Positions 35,005 through 43,639 of a stretch of 64,000 nucleotides of DNA are shown here, piece by piece (within the stretch, counting starts at the first letter, position 1; every line of letters begins with the position of its first letter). The notes beneath the pieces were generated by a model that worked only from the letters and a program-made list of their open reading frames with translations, ran no database searches and was not told the origin of the DNA. A program made the translations under genes and the position numbers. Source of the stretch: Dermatophilaceae bacterium Soc4.6 (lineage in GTDB: Bacteria; Actinomycetota; Actinomycetes; Actinomycetales; Dermatophilaceae); NCBI GenBank assembly GCA_039889245.1, contig JAZGVH010000002.1:3410001-3474000 (forward strand), given 5' to 3'.

Positions 35005-36510
35005 TCAGCGCTGCAGGCGCGCGATCCAGGCCTCGACCTCGTCGGCCGAGCGGGGGATGCCGGCCGAGAGCAGCTCGTAGCCGTCGGCGGTGACGACGAC
35101 GTCGTCCTCGATGCGCACGCCGGTGCCGCGCATCTCGGCGGGCACCAGCTCGTCGTCGGCCTTGAAGTAGAGGCCGGGCTCGACGGTGAGGACCATGCCG
35201 ACCTCGAGCTCGCGGTCGAGGTAGTCGGCGCGGGTCGCCAGGGCGCAGTCGTGCACGTCGAGACCGAGGTGGTGGCTGGTGCCGTGCACCATCCAGCGGC
35301 GGTGGAGCTGGCCGTGGTCGACGTCGAGCGTGTCGTCCACCGTGATCCCGTCGGGCAGCAGGCCCCAGTCGTGCACCGTCTGGGCGATGACCCGGATGGC
35401 TGCGTCATGGATCTCGGAGAACTTCACCCCCGGGCGGATCACCGCCAGCGCGGCCTCCTGCGCGGCGTAGACGGCGTCGTAGATGCGCCGCTGCACGTCG
35501 GTGAAGGTGCCGTCGACCGGCAGGGTGCGGGTGATGTCGGCGGTGTAGAGCGCGTCGACCTCGACCCCGGCGTCGAGCAGGAGCAGCTCGCCCGCGCCGA
35601 TCGCGCCGGTGTTCTTGATCCAGTGCAGCGTGGTGGCGTGGTTGCCGCTCGCGCAGATCGAGTCGTAGCCGACACCGTTGCCCTCGTGGCGCGCGTGGAG
35701 ACCGAAGAGCCCCTCGACCCACCGCTCCCCACGGGCCTTGCTCGCCGCCTCGTGCAGGTGGGCCACGACCTCGTCGAAACCCATGCCGGTGGCCGCGACC
35801 GCGGCCCGCATCTGCTCGATCTCATAGTCGTCCTTGACCAGGCGCAGGGTCGACAGCACGGCGGCCAGCTCGAGGTCGCGCTCCGTGGCGGCCTCGGTCT
35901 GCTCCTGCGTCGTCTCCTGGGCGTCGGCCTCGCTGCGCACCTTGTCGACCAGCTGCGTGATGTCGGCGTCGGCGTCCCGCACGACCCTCAGGGTCACGGT
36001 GCCCGCGTCCTTGGCCAGTGCCTCGGGCAGGTCGTCGATGTGGCGTGCCGTGACGCCGAACTGCGCCTCGACGTCGTCGAGCGTCGGGCGCGCCCCGACC
36101 CAGAACTCGCCGTAGCGGCTGTCGCTGAAGAACTCGTCGGAGTCGCGGCCGCCCCAGGGGCGGAAGAAGAGCACGGCGTCGTGGCCTCCGCCCGCTTGTG
36201 GCTCGAGCACGAGCACCGCGTCGGGCTCCTGGTCGCCGCCGAAGCCCGTCAGCCAGGCGAAGGCCGTGTGCGGGCGGAAGACGTAGTCGCAGTCGTTGGA
36301 GCGCACCTTGAAGCCGCCGGCCGGGACGACCAGGCGCTCACCGGCGTACGACGTGCTGACCGCGTCACGCCGTCGGGCGGCGAAGTCGGCGACGGGGGCG
36401 CGGTCGGGCGTGCCGGTCGGGCGTGGTGCCCATCCCGACGCGATGAACCGGCGCAGCTCGTCGGTCGGCGGACGAGAACGGCTCTCGGACTGCTGCTGCT
36501 GCTCACTCAT
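35005..36510 (-). CDS. pepP: Xaa-Pro aminopeptidase (aminopeptidase P)
   Basis: Metallopeptidase of the M24B family, 501 residues, removing N-terminal residues before proline. The dinuclear metal site is visible: D in LLLDAGVEVDALYTADITR (two Asp), H in HGTSHHLGLDVHD, E in VLTVEPGLYF and E in GVRIEDDVVVT. The N-terminal creatinase-like domain (about 1-230) includes an Asp/Glu/Gln-rich insert (AQETTQEQTEAATE). Cytosolic. Divergent from the ThrE-like exporter with 147 bp between starts; -10-like CACGAT lies six bases before its ATG. Confidence 0.92.
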   Translation of the reverse strand: MSEQQQQSESRSRPPTDELRRFIASGWAPRPTGTPDRAPVADFAARRRDAVSTSYAGERLVVPAGGFKVRSNDCDYVFRPHTAFAWLTGFGGDQEPDAVLVLEPQAGGGHDAVLFFRPWGGRDSDEFFSDSRYGEFWVGARPTLDDVEAQFGVTARHIDDLPEALAKDAGTVTLRVVRDADADITQLVDKVRSEADAQETTQEQTEAATERDLELAAVLSTLRLVKDDYEIEQMRAAVAATGMGFDEVVAHLHEAASKARGERWVEGLFGLHARHEGNGVGYDSICASGNHATTLHWIKNTGAIGAGELLLLDAGVEVDALYTADITRTLPVDGTFTDVQRRIYDAVYAAQEAALAVIRPGVKFSEIHDAAIRVIAQTVHDWGLLPDGITVDDTLDVDHGQLHRRWMVHGTSHHLGLDVHDCALATRADYLDRELEVGMVLTVEPGLYFKADDELVPAEMRGTGVRIEDDVVVTADGYELLSAGIPRSADEVEAWIARLQR

Positions 36511-36645
36511 CCCGACATCGTGTCACGGCGCGAGCGTGCCGCAGCGGCGGGCATGGCCGCGACCGAGTCGATGGGAGCCCGTCGGCTGACGGGGGGACAG
36601 GGGTGCCGGGATTACCCTCCGAGCGCAGGCCGCGCAGCCCTTTGC

Positions 36646-36651
36646 CACACT
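36646..36651 (+). promoter_or_regulatory. Leaderless -10 element of the ThrE-like gene
   Basis: CACACT ends six bases before the GTG at 36658. The surrounding TGCCACACTGGC is identical to that before the ParA-like gene (44992-45003). Confidence 0.4.
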
Positions 36652-36657
36652 GGCCCG

Positions 36658-38133
36658 GTGGCCGACCCGATCAGCCCTCCACCGCGCCGCCCCCGCCGAC
36701 CAGCGACGGGGGCCGGCGGCGCGCGCCCGGAGCCCAGCCAGGCCCGAGGGCGCCGCACCCGTCAGGTGCTGCGGCCGACCGGCCCCCCGACCGACCGGCT
36801 CCCGGTCGTGTGGACCGGGCCGGACGGGGTTGACAGCGACCTCGCGCGTGGTGTCATCGACCTCGCCATGCGGGCGGGAGCGGCGCTGCTCGCGACCGGC
36901 GCCCCGGCCTCCGACGTCGTGGCGACCGTGCTGCGCCTGACCGCGGCATACGGGCTGCGGGGGGTGCACGTCGACGTCACCTTCAGCGCGGTGACCGTCT
37001 CCTACAACCGCGGTCCGAGAGCCGACCCGATGACGCTGCTGCGCACGGTGCGCTCGCGCTCGGCGGATTTCGAGCGTCTCGACCGGCTGCGTGCGCTGGT
37101 CATCGACCTCGGCGAGGACCCGGTGCCGGTCGACGAAGCGCGCATCCGCTTCGACTCGGTCATCGAGTCACCCAACCCCTACCGCCGCTGGGTGACCACC
37201 CTCGCCACCGGCGTGCTCGGCGCCTCCGCCGCGGCCATCCTCGGGGCCGGGCCGCTCATCGTGGCGGTCAGCCTGGCCACGGCTGCGCTGGTCGCGGTGG
37301 TGCAGCACCGGATGGCCAGGCTGGGGATCGAGTCGTTCTTCGCTCAGGCGGTGGCGGCGGCCGTGCCGACGGCCATCGCCGTGGCCGTGGCCGGCCTGCA
37401 GTCGGGATTCGGGGTGCTCGAGGGCATCCTGCCGTCCATCGTCGTCGCGTCCGGCATCGTCGTGCTCCTCGCCGGGCTCTCCGTCGTCGGCGCGGCTCAG
37501 GACGCCATCGAGGGGTTCTACGTCACCGCCGGTGCGCGCGCGTTCGAGGTGCTGGTGCTGACCCTCGGGCTCGTCGTCGGCATCACGGTCGTGCTCGCAC
37601 TCGCCCACAAGCTCGGGCTGGTGCTGTCCGTCAGCGAGGGGCTGGTCGGCTCTGTCCCCCTCACCGTGCGCCTCGGGGCGGCCGGGGTCAGCGCGGCGGC
37701 CTTCGCCGTCTCCACGTATGCCGCGGGCCGCAGCGTCGTCGTCGCGGCGCTGGCCGGCGGGGTCGGGTGGGGGGTCTACGAGGCGATGGGCTCGTTCGGC
37801 GCGGGCAAGCCGACGGCCAGCGCCGTGGCCGCGTTCGTCATCGGTGTCTCCGCGCAGCTGGTCGCCCGGCGTCTGCGCATCGCGGCCATCGCGGTGACGA
37901 CCTCGAGCATCGTCGCCCTGCTGCCGGGCCGCACGGTCTACCAGGGGCTCTTCCAGATCGTCTCCGACTCGGCGGGCCCCGGTCTCTACCAGGGGATCGC
38001 CACGCTCCTCGAGGCCGCCGGCATCGGGGTGGGTCTGGCCGCCGGGGTCTCCTTCGGCACGTACGTGGCGAGGCTGGTGCAGGACGGCCGCAGGGGTCGG
38101 CTCCGTCGCCGGGCCCCCGGCGCCCGCGCCTGA
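36658..38133 (+). CDS. Threonine/serine exporter family protein (ThrE-like)
   Basis: A 491-residue integral membrane protein with the ThrE layout: a cytosolic, basic, Pro-rich N-terminus (about 1-60), the conserved amphipathic domain (DLAMRAGAALLATGAPASDVV then VHVDVTFSAVTVSYNRGP), and ten membrane spans in two sets of five (the DUF1212/ThrE and ThrE_2 halves). It exports threonine/serine or similar small amino acids in Corynebacterium; the substrate here is not known. GTG start by the leaderless -10; the frame is open far upstream, antisense to pepP. Confidence 0.85.
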   Translation: MADPISPPPRRPRRPATGAGGARPEPSQARGRRTRQVLRPTGPPTDRLPVVWTGPDGVDSDLARGVIDLAMRAGAALLATGAPASDVVATVLRLTAAYGLRGVHVDVTFSAVTVSYNRGPRADPMTLLRTVRSRSADFERLDRLRALVIDLGEDPVPVDEARIRFDSVIESPNPYRRWVTTLATGVLGASAAAILGAGPLIVAVSLATAALVAVVQHRMARLGIESFFAQAVAAAVPTAIAVAVAGLQSGFGVLEGILPSIVVASGIVVLLAGLSVVGAAQDAIEGFYVTAGARAFEVLVLTLGLVVGITVVLALAHKLGLVLSVSEGLVGSVPLTVRLGAAGVSAAAFAVSTYAAGRSVVVAALAGGVGWGVYEAMGSFGAGKPTASAVAAFVIGVSAQLVARRLRIAAIAVTTSSIVALLPGRTVYQGLFQIVSDSAGPGLYQGIATLLEAAGIGVGLAAGVSFGTYVARLVQDGRRGRLRRRAPGARA

Positions 38134-38168
38134 CCCCCTGAGCCCCCTGACCCGCCCCGCCCCCACTT

Positions 38169-38245
38169 GCGTTCCAAACTAGGGAAACCCGCGGTTCTGT
38201 GTGTTTCCTGTGCGATAGAACGCGGGTTTCCCTAGTTTGGAACGC
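38169..38245. repeat. Perfect 25-bp inverted repeat between convergent genes
   Basis: Arms 38169-38193 and 38221-38245 are perfect complements (GCGTTCCAAACTAGGGAAAC and five more bases, up to GCG) separated by 27 nt whose edges (GTTCT / AGAAC) can pair too. The sequence is unusually AT-rich for this window. C-rich and G-rich runs outside (CCCCCTGA / TCAGGGGG) extend the pairing to the two stop codons. It may be a strong terminator or a structured element of other origin. Confidence 0.75.
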
Positions 38246-38263
38246 GAAAGGGGGGTCAGGGGG

Positions 38264-39397
38264 TCACTCGTGGGCGACCACGGCGGCGCTGAGGTGGGCG
38301 GCGGAGTCGAGGGTGACGGTGGCATGGGTGACGACGTCCTGGATGGCGAGCTCAGTGGTTGGCGCGTCGTTGAAGCAGGATGCGGAGCTCGAGACGACGG
38401 AGGTGCCGGTGACACCCTGGACTTGGGGGGCGGCCCACGTGGCCGGCCAGGTCAGCTCGGTGCCGATGTGGCCGGCGGCGTCGAGGAGGCCGAGCGGGCC
38501 GGGGCCGCAGCCGGTCGACCGCTGCGCGAGGACCGAGCTGCCGATCTTCCACGCCCGGTCGTAGCCGAACTGGCCGTCCCCGCTGGCTGTCCCCGAGTGG
38601 GTGAGCAGCTGGAGGGCACCGGTGGTCGTCGACACCCGGGCGACGTCGTAGGCAGACGTGCCGGTCTTGGGACACTGCAGGGTCACCTGGGTGGCGTCCC
38701 AGGTGCCCGCGGGGATGCAGGACCTGTAGCCGATCGGGTCGGCGACCTTGCGGACCGGCCGTGCATTGGTGACGTCGTAGACCGTGAGCCCCCGGGACGA
38801 GCTGCTCTGCGAGACGATGCTCTTCCCGTTGACGCTGGGGACGACGTAGGACAGGCTGCCGATGCGGTAGCGCGTGAGGACTCGACCGTCGAGACCGACC
38901 CGCGTGACGGCCAGGTTGTCGCTGTCGGGCAGGAGGACGTCGGCGGCGGAGGGGCGGCTGTACTGCGCCCAGACGACCGACCGCGACGAGACCACGTGTG
39001 ACGTGCCCGTGGCGAGGTCGAACTCCAGCACACGCGACGAGAAGTCGGGGAGGTTGCGCAGGGCCAGCGCCCGCCGCCCGTCGGGGCTCACGTCGACGAT
39101 CTTGACGTCCAGTGACGTCGTCGCCACGACGTGGCGGACCCCGACGGGCGAGATCATCGCGATGGTGAAGGGGCCACGGCGACCAGGGGCTGTGGTGGTC
39201 GACGACGACGTGGCGTCGACGACCCAGCCGGGGCCGACGGATGCCCGCCAGCCGGCCTGCGTGTCAGGGGTCGTGGCGGTGGTGCTGGCGGTGGCTGCGG
39301 CAACCCCGAGGGTCAGCAGGGCAGTGGCGGCCGCAGCGGTGACGGAGGTGGCGGTCGCGACGAGAAGAGGACGGCGGCGGCGGGTCGAGAAGAACAT
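38264..39397 (-). CDS. Secreted beta-propeller-like hypothetical protein
   Basis: A 377-residue exported protein. The basic N-terminus (STRRRRPLLVATATSV) and hydrophobic segment to about residue 40 form a signal peptide or anchor. The rest shows repeated short strand patterns ending in DVSPDGRRALALRNL, DLATGTSHVVSSR and DVTNARPVRKVAD, as in WD40-like or TolB-type propellers, plus two Cys pairs (RSCIPAG..TLQCP and GCGPG..SCFND) suited to disulphides. I do not recognise a family. It stands alone, convergent with the ThrE-like gene. Confidence 0.65.
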   Translation of the reverse strand: MFFSTRRRRPLLVATATSVTAAAATALLTLGVAAATASTTATTPDTQAGWRASVGPGWVVDATSSSTTTAPGRRGPFTIAMISPVGVRHVVATTSLDVKIVDVSPDGRRALALRNLPDFSSRVLEFDLATGTSHVVSSRSVVWAQYSRPSAADVLLPDSDNLAVTRVGLDGRVLTRYRIGSLSYVVPSVNGKSIVSQSSSSRGLTVYDVTNARPVRKVADPIGYRSCIPAGTWDATQVTLQCPKTGTSAYDVARVSTTTGALQLLTHSGTASGDGQFGYDRAWKIGSSVLAQRSTGCGPGPLGLLDAAGHIGTELTWPATWAAPQVQGVTGTSVVSSSASCFNDAPTTELAIQDVVTHATVTLDSAAHLSAAVVAHE

Positions 39398-39603
39398 GAT
39401 CGTGTCTGCTCCCTGAGTGGTCCGGCCCCGGTGACCGGTGATGCTGGGTAGTCGCCGCAGCCAGCTCTGAGGTTGCGTCGCCGCGTCGTGTTCTTTCGCG
39501 GACCCGAGGTGACGGACGGCACGCGCGACGGGCGTGTGGGCTGCTGTCGTCTCGGGCAGGATGGCGGGGAGCCCACGCGCCAGACGTCTTCGAGGGAGTA
39601 CCC

Positions 39604-40122
39604 ATGCAGTTCGGTCGCAGCTACGAGGAGTTCGAGGTCGGTGCGGTCTACAAGCACTGGCCCGGCAAGACGGTCACGGAGTACGACGACCACCTCTTCT
39701 GCCTGCTCACGATGAACCACCACCCGCTGCACCTCGACGTCAACTACGCCGCCGAGACCACGCAGTTCGGCAAGAACGTCGTCGTGGGCAACTACATCTA
39801 CTCGCTGCTGCTCGGCATGTCGGTGCCCGACGTCTCGGGCAAGGCCATCGCCAACCTCGAGGTCGAGTCGCTCAAGCACGTCGCGCCGACCTTCCACGGC
39901 GACACCATCTACGGCGAGACCCTCGTGCTCGACAAGTGGGAGAGCACGAGCAAGGACGACCGCGGCATCGTCTACGTCGAGACCACCGGCTGCAACCAGG
40001 ACGGCACCGTCGTCTGCGTCTTCCGCCGCAAGGTCATGGTGCCCAAGGACAGCTACCTCGCCGCCCGGGGTGGGGAGCAGCCGGGTCGCCCGGTGCTCAA
40101 GGATCCGGCGCCCAGGGCCTGA
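39604..40122 (+). CDS. MaoC-family (R)-hydratase, mesaconyl-CoA hydratase-like
   Basis: A 172-residue hot-dog-fold hydratase. The catalytic motif is visible as HLFCLLTMNHHPLHLDVNYA (Asp/His dyad in the N...H.LH.D form) and the product region as VVVGNYIYSLLLGMSV. This short MaoC type with N-terminal FGRSYEEFEVG is found next to CoA-ester lyases and acyl-CoA dehydrogenases; in such groups it often acts on mesaconyl-CoA or related C4-C5 enoyl esters. Those genes are 5-12 kb upstream here, not adjacent. The ATG follows GAGGGAG. Confidence 0.85.
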   Translation: MQFGRSYEEFEVGAVYKHWPGKTVTEYDDHLFCLLTMNHHPLHLDVNYAAETTQFGKNVVVGNYIYSLLLGMSVPDVSGKAIANLEVESLKHVAPTFHGDTIYGETLVLDKWESTSKDDRGIVYVETTGCNQDGTVVCVFRRKVMVPKDSYLAARGGEQPGRPVLKDPAPRA

Positions 40123-40155
40123 CGGCCCTCCATACCGTATGGAGCGACGCGTCGT

Positions 40156-41790
40156 TCAGCTCGGCAAGGTGATCGGGTGCCCTCGGCCCTGCGCGTCGGT
40201 CCAGACGTAGCGCACGGGTCTCGTGAAGTCGTCCTGCGTGATGGGGTAGGACACCCGGGCCACGCTGTACCTCGCGTCGAGGGGGGTCATGGCCATGGCG
40301 ACCGTCCGCCTGTCGGAGAGGGTGACCGTGGCGCGCACCGCCTGAGCCGGGCCGAAGAGCGTGAGGTCGGCCTTCGGCTCCGGATCATCCGGCCTGGCGC
40401 CCGTCAGGAAGAAGGGCAGCGGACCTCGACCCGAGGTGGACCCCACCCCGAGCACGCCGACGGCCGTGTGATCGGCCGTGACCCAGACCGTGCGACCGCC
40501 GACGCTCGCGCTCGACCCGACCCGGCCGTCCTTGCCCACGGGCCGACCGGCGTGGTCGTACCACCGGATGTCGCTGATCGGCGCCTCGCCCGTGAGCGGC
40601 TTGGAGAAGCTGATGCCGAAGGCCGTCCAGTCGCTTCCGGGGATCGGTTGCATGTCAGAGGTGTAGCCGCCGTAGTCATGGTCGGTGATGACGTCGACCG
40701 TGTGCTGGGCGGTGGCCGAGGGGATCACGCCGATGGCGTGGGACCGGTCGACCATCAGCCACGTCACGCGAGGAGCCGCGGTGTCCAGCGGGGTGGCCGA
40801 CGCGCCGAAGCCGCCAGTGTGCGAGGCGCCGAGGTAGTCGAGCGTCAGCTCCCCGTGGGGGCCCCGAACGAGAGTGACGACGTGGGGCTGGGATCCGAGA
40901 TCCGTTCCACTGGTTGGCTGCTCGCCGGCCTGGGGCATGAGGGAGTCGTCCAGGTGGAGGGTCGCCTGCATCGGGGCGGCCGTACCCGTGGCCGACGCGG
41001 TGGGCGCTGCACCTGCCGTCGCGGTGTCGACCTGCTTACGGTGCAGCAGCGTCACCCCTCCCGCGACAGCGGCGACGACGGCGGCAGCCGTGACCGTCAC
41101 GGCGAGGCGGCGGCGCCAGACGGCCCGGTCGCGGCGACGCAGCGCCGCGCGGACGTCGACCCCGGTGTCTTCGGCGTCCCCGTCGAGGTCGACCGGAGGA
41201 AGGGCCGTGGTGAGGCGGGCCCGCAGGTCGGCCGCGGGGACCGCCTGCGACCGGGAACCGTCGCGCGGAGGGAACGTGGGCCGGGCGGGGTGCAGGACGC
41301 CGCCGGTGGGGCGGGCGAAGCCGCCGAGCCGCGCTCGGTTGTCAAGCGAGAGATCGCGCAGGGAGGTCCGGGCGCCGCTCTCGGCGGAGGACACCTCCTC
41401 GGGGGTCGTGGCGAGGAGGTCAGCAGTCTCGGTCTCGGAGAGCCCGGCGAAGAACCGAAGCACGACGACCCGCCGCTGGGTCGGGGACAACCCTGCGAGC
41501 CAGCTCAGTGTCTCCTCGCGGTGGTCGACGACGGCGGGTGTCGGGGCGCCGTCACGCGGCGACGACGCACTCCCGGGGCCGGCGTCGTGGGTCACGAGGA
41601 AGCGCAGGGCACAGGTGTGGGCCGGCGCGGCGCCGCCGGGCCAGCGCACGCAGGTCTCGACCAGGGCAGCCTGCACGAGGCTGGCTGCCCCCGAGGTCGA
41701 GCCGGTGAGCAGCCAGGCCGTCTGAAGCAGTCGCTCCTGTGCCTCGACCACGAAGCGGGTGAAGTCCGCTGCGACCTCGACGTGCGCCAC
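40156..41790 (-). CDS. Fused SigE-family sigma / membrane anti-sigma-like protein
   Basis: A 544-residue single polypeptide. Residues 1-150 resemble the SigE-family ECF sigma factor encoded at 42984-43517 (QTAWLLTGSTSGAASLVQAALV; LSPTQRRVVVLRFFAGLSETE). Residues 150-225 are a linker, 228-250 a membrane span (VTVTAAAVVAAVAGGVTLL), and 250-544 resemble the membrane protein encoded at 41941-42987 (GSDWTAFGISFSKPLTGEAPIS; WYDHAGRPVGKDGRVG; VGGRTVWVT). The promoter-recognition parts look degenerate: the sigma-2 tail reads HDAGPGSASS in place of a basic helix and the sigma-4 turn ATTPEEVSS in place of GVSLGTVKS. It may be a sensor that no longer binds promoters. GTG start. Confidence 0.78.
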   Translation of the reverse strand: MAHVEVAADFTRFVVEAQERLLQTAWLLTGSTSGAASLVQAALVETCVRWPGGAAPAHTCALRFLVTHDAGPGSASSPRDGAPTPAVVDHREETLSWLAGLSPTQRRVVVLRFFAGLSETETADLLATTPEEVSSAESGARTSLRDLSLDNRARLGGFARPTGGVLHPARPTFPPRDGSRSQAVPAADLRARLTTALPPVDLDGDAEDTGVDVRAALRRRDRAVWRRRLAVTVTAAAVVAAVAGGVTLLHRKQVDTATAGAAPTASATGTAAPMQATLHLDDSLMPQAGEQPTSGTDLGSQPHVVTLVRGPHGELTLDYLGASHTGGFGASATPLDTAAPRVTWLMVDRSHAIGVIPSATAQHTVDVITDHDYGGYTSDMQPIPGSDWTAFGISFSKPLTGEAPISDIRWYDHAGRPVGKDGRVGSSASVGGRTVWVTADHTAVGVLGVGSTSGRGPLPFFLTGARPDDPEPKADLTLFGPAQAVRATVTLSDRRTVAMAMTPLDARYSVARVSYPITQDDFTRPVRYVWTDAQGRGHPITLPS

Positions 41791-41925
41791 CGTGCCCCCT
41801 TCGCTGTCGTTATTGCCTCACTCCCCGTACTGGGTCGTGCGGGCAGGGGTGCGAGGCGTGGTGACCGACAGCGTGGCATGGACTCCGGGGCTCGTCACTC
41901 ATCCCGGGTAGGACGGCTGGTCGGT

Positions 41926-41935
41926 GGGGGGGGGG
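41926..41935. repeat. Run of ten G
   Basis: A G10 homopolymer (C10 on the coding strand) lies between the two sigma/membrane-protein systems, six bases from the end of the upstream gene. It is outside coding sequence; it could slip but has no frame to switch. Confidence 0.8.
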
Positions 41936-41940
41936 CTGGC

Positions 41941-42987
41941 TCAGCCGCCGGTCACCGGGTCGTCGTGCCGGACCCCGGCCGCCGTCGTCCACTCGACCCG
42001 GGCCAGGACCGGGGGAGTGCTGCCGCTGACCTCCGGTGACACCGCCACCGCCCAGCCCCCGAGGCGGATGGGCTCCACGACGACCCGCCGACCGTCCCCG
42101 AGCACCAGCGTCGCTGTGACTGCCTCGGGGCGCAGGCGCAGGATGAGGGACCAGCGCGACGGGGCGCCCCCCATGATGATCCGCGGATAGGCTCCCAGCG
42201 CCCCGAAGTCCTGCGTCCCCGCCATCGGCGTGGAGTAGGTGGACCCACGCTCGTCGACCCCGAGCACGGCGCCGTCCCTGGTCAGCCACACCTGGCGCCC
42301 GCCGACTCGTGTCGTCGTGCCGACGTTCCCGTCGCCGTCGACGGGCCTCCCGAGATGGTCGGTCCACAGGATCGAGGGGAAGGGCGCGTCCCCCGTGACC
42401 GGGCGGTCGTAGGCGAGCACGAAGGCGGACCACCCGGTGCCGAGCACCGGCTCGACCGCAGTGGTGTTGCCCCCGAAGTCACCCGTCGTGCCCATCGTCA
42501 CCGAGCGGGCCGCCTCGTCGGGCACCAGCCCGAGCACGAACGGCGAGTCGCCTCCGTGGCCCCACGTGGCCCGTCGCGACGACTGGTCGACGCTCGACCC
42601 GATGGTGCCCTCGACCCCGTCCTGCCGCCAGGTCTCACGCAGCTGTCCCGGTTGGTCGGGATCGGGCAGGAGCGTCACGGTGTATCCACGCTCGGTCTTC
42701 CCGTTCTGCGCGATCGTCAGGTGGGCCGTGCCGACCCCCGAGGTCACGCTCGGGGCTGCGGGCACCGTTGCTGCCAGGGGCTGCCCGCCGCTCAGGGTCG
42801 TCGCCCCGACCGCCACAGCGGCCACGACCACGGCCGCGACGAGCGCGGTGCCGAGACGGCGGCGACGCACGACGCGCTCCCCGGCGCCGATGACCGCGGA
42901 GGGGTCGAGCCCGGCATACGGACCGGGGGCGGTGCTGTGCAGCTGGGTGCGCAGCTGCTCCTCGAAGGTGTCGGGCGGGGTGCTCAT
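41941..42987 (-). CDS. Membrane protein paired with SigE-family sigma factor
   Basis: A 348-residue protein with a 40-residue cytosolic N-terminus, one membrane span (about 45-66, TALVAAVVVAAVAVGATTL) and a long extracytoplasmic domain of predicted strands (TGWSAFVLAYDRPVTGDAP; WTDHLGRPVDGDGNVG). It overlaps the upstream sigma gene by four bases (ATGA), the classic arrangement of a sigma factor and its membrane-bound regulator, so an anti-sigma role is inferred. Its extracytoplasmic part is clearly paralogous to residues 250-544 of the fused protein at 40156. No zinc-finger motif is visible. Confidence 0.75.
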   Translation of the reverse strand: MSTPPDTFEEQLRTQLHSTAPGPYAGLDPSAVIGAGERVVRRRRLGTALVAAVVVAAVAVGATTLSGGQPLAATVPAAPSVTSGVGTAHLTIAQNGKTERGYTVTLLPDPDQPGQLRETWRQDGVEGTIGSSVDQSSRRATWGHGGDSPFVLGLVPDEAARSVTMGTTGDFGGNTTAVEPVLGTGWSAFVLAYDRPVTGDAPFPSILWTDHLGRPVDGDGNVGTTTRVGGRQVWLTRDGAVLGVDERGSTYSTPMAGTQDFGALGAYPRIIMGGAPSRWSLILRLRPEAVTATLVLGDGRRVVVEPIRLGGWAVAVSPEVSGSTPPVLARVEWTTAAGVRHDDPVTGG

Positions 42988-43517
42988 CGCGCGCTCCTCT
43001 CGGGCTCGGTGTGCGGGGTCGTCTTGGGAACGGCGGGGGCGAGCCCCCGCAAGGTGGCCAGCGCGCGGCTGGCGGTGGACTTCACGGTGCCCAGTGAGAC
43101 CCCGAGGGCATCGGCGGTCGCCTGCTCGGACAGGTCGGCGTAGTAGCGCAGGACGACGACCTTGCGCTGCTGCTCGGGCAGCCGGGCGAGCAGGCGGACG
43201 ATCTCGTCGCGGTCGTCACTGACCCCGCCGCCGCCGGGCGCGGGTCGGTCGCCGGTGTCGCCGAGCACCTCGCGCGAGCGGGCTCTCCACACGTCGACCT
43301 TGTGGTTGACGAGCACGCGCCGGGTGAAGGCGAGAGCCGTCTCGGGCCGCACCTTCGACCACGAGGCGTAGGTCTTGACCAGCGACGCCTGCACGAGCTC
43401 GCGGGCGGCGTCGCTCGAGCCGGTGAGCAGCCATGCGGTGCGCATCAGGGACGGCTCGGCCTGGCGCATGAAGGCCGTGAACTCGGCGTCACGCTCGATC
43501 TTTCCCGACCTGCTCAT
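42984..43517 (-). CDS. SigE-family ECF sigma factor
   Basis: A 177-residue sigma factor of the SigE family (TIGR02983 type) common in actinobacteria. Region 2 is about 12-75 (FTAFMRQAEPSLMRTAWLL, RRVLVNHKVDVWR) and region 4 about 105-158 (LPEQQRKVVVLRYYADLSEQATADAL, GVSLGTVKSTASRALATLR, key residues underlie the helix-turn-helix). It is translationally coupled to the membrane protein downstream, its probable regulator. A TTGACC hexamer occurs about 35 bp upstream, but no matching -10 was found. Confidence 0.88.
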   Translation of the reverse strand: MSRSGKIERDAEFTAFMRQAEPSLMRTAWLLTGSSDAARELVQASLVKTYASWSKVRPETALAFTRRVLVNHKVDVWRARSREVLGDTGDRPAPGGGGVSDDRDEIVRLLARLPEQQRKVVVLRYYADLSEQATADALGVSLGTVKSTASRALATLRGLAPAVPKTTPHTEPERSAR

Positions 43518-43626
43518 CCCCGGCCCCGTCCCTGTCGGTCAAGCATGGCCCACGGCGGTGGACCTCACACCCTCTACTACGGACCAGCCCGGCGAAAGGT
43601 TGAGTCCGTCGCCGGAGGGCGGTCGG

Positions 43627-43632
43627 TAGGGT
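43627..43632 (+). promoter_or_regulatory. Leaderless -10 element of the TMEM175-like gene
   Basis: TAGGGT ends seven bases before the ATG at 43640; the same TAGGGTGGC occurs before nudC. Confidence 0.5.
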
Positions 43633-43639
43633 GGCGGCC

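Noticed and set aside
34936-38133. A 1065-codon open frame starting antisense to pepP
   Set aside because: Only the part from 36658 matches ThrE-like proteins; the rest is a GC-rich shadow of pepP.
40128-40144. Palindrome CTCCATACCGTATGGAG as an operator
   Set aside because: It lies between convergent genes, and a seven-base stem alone is not enough for a regulatory call.
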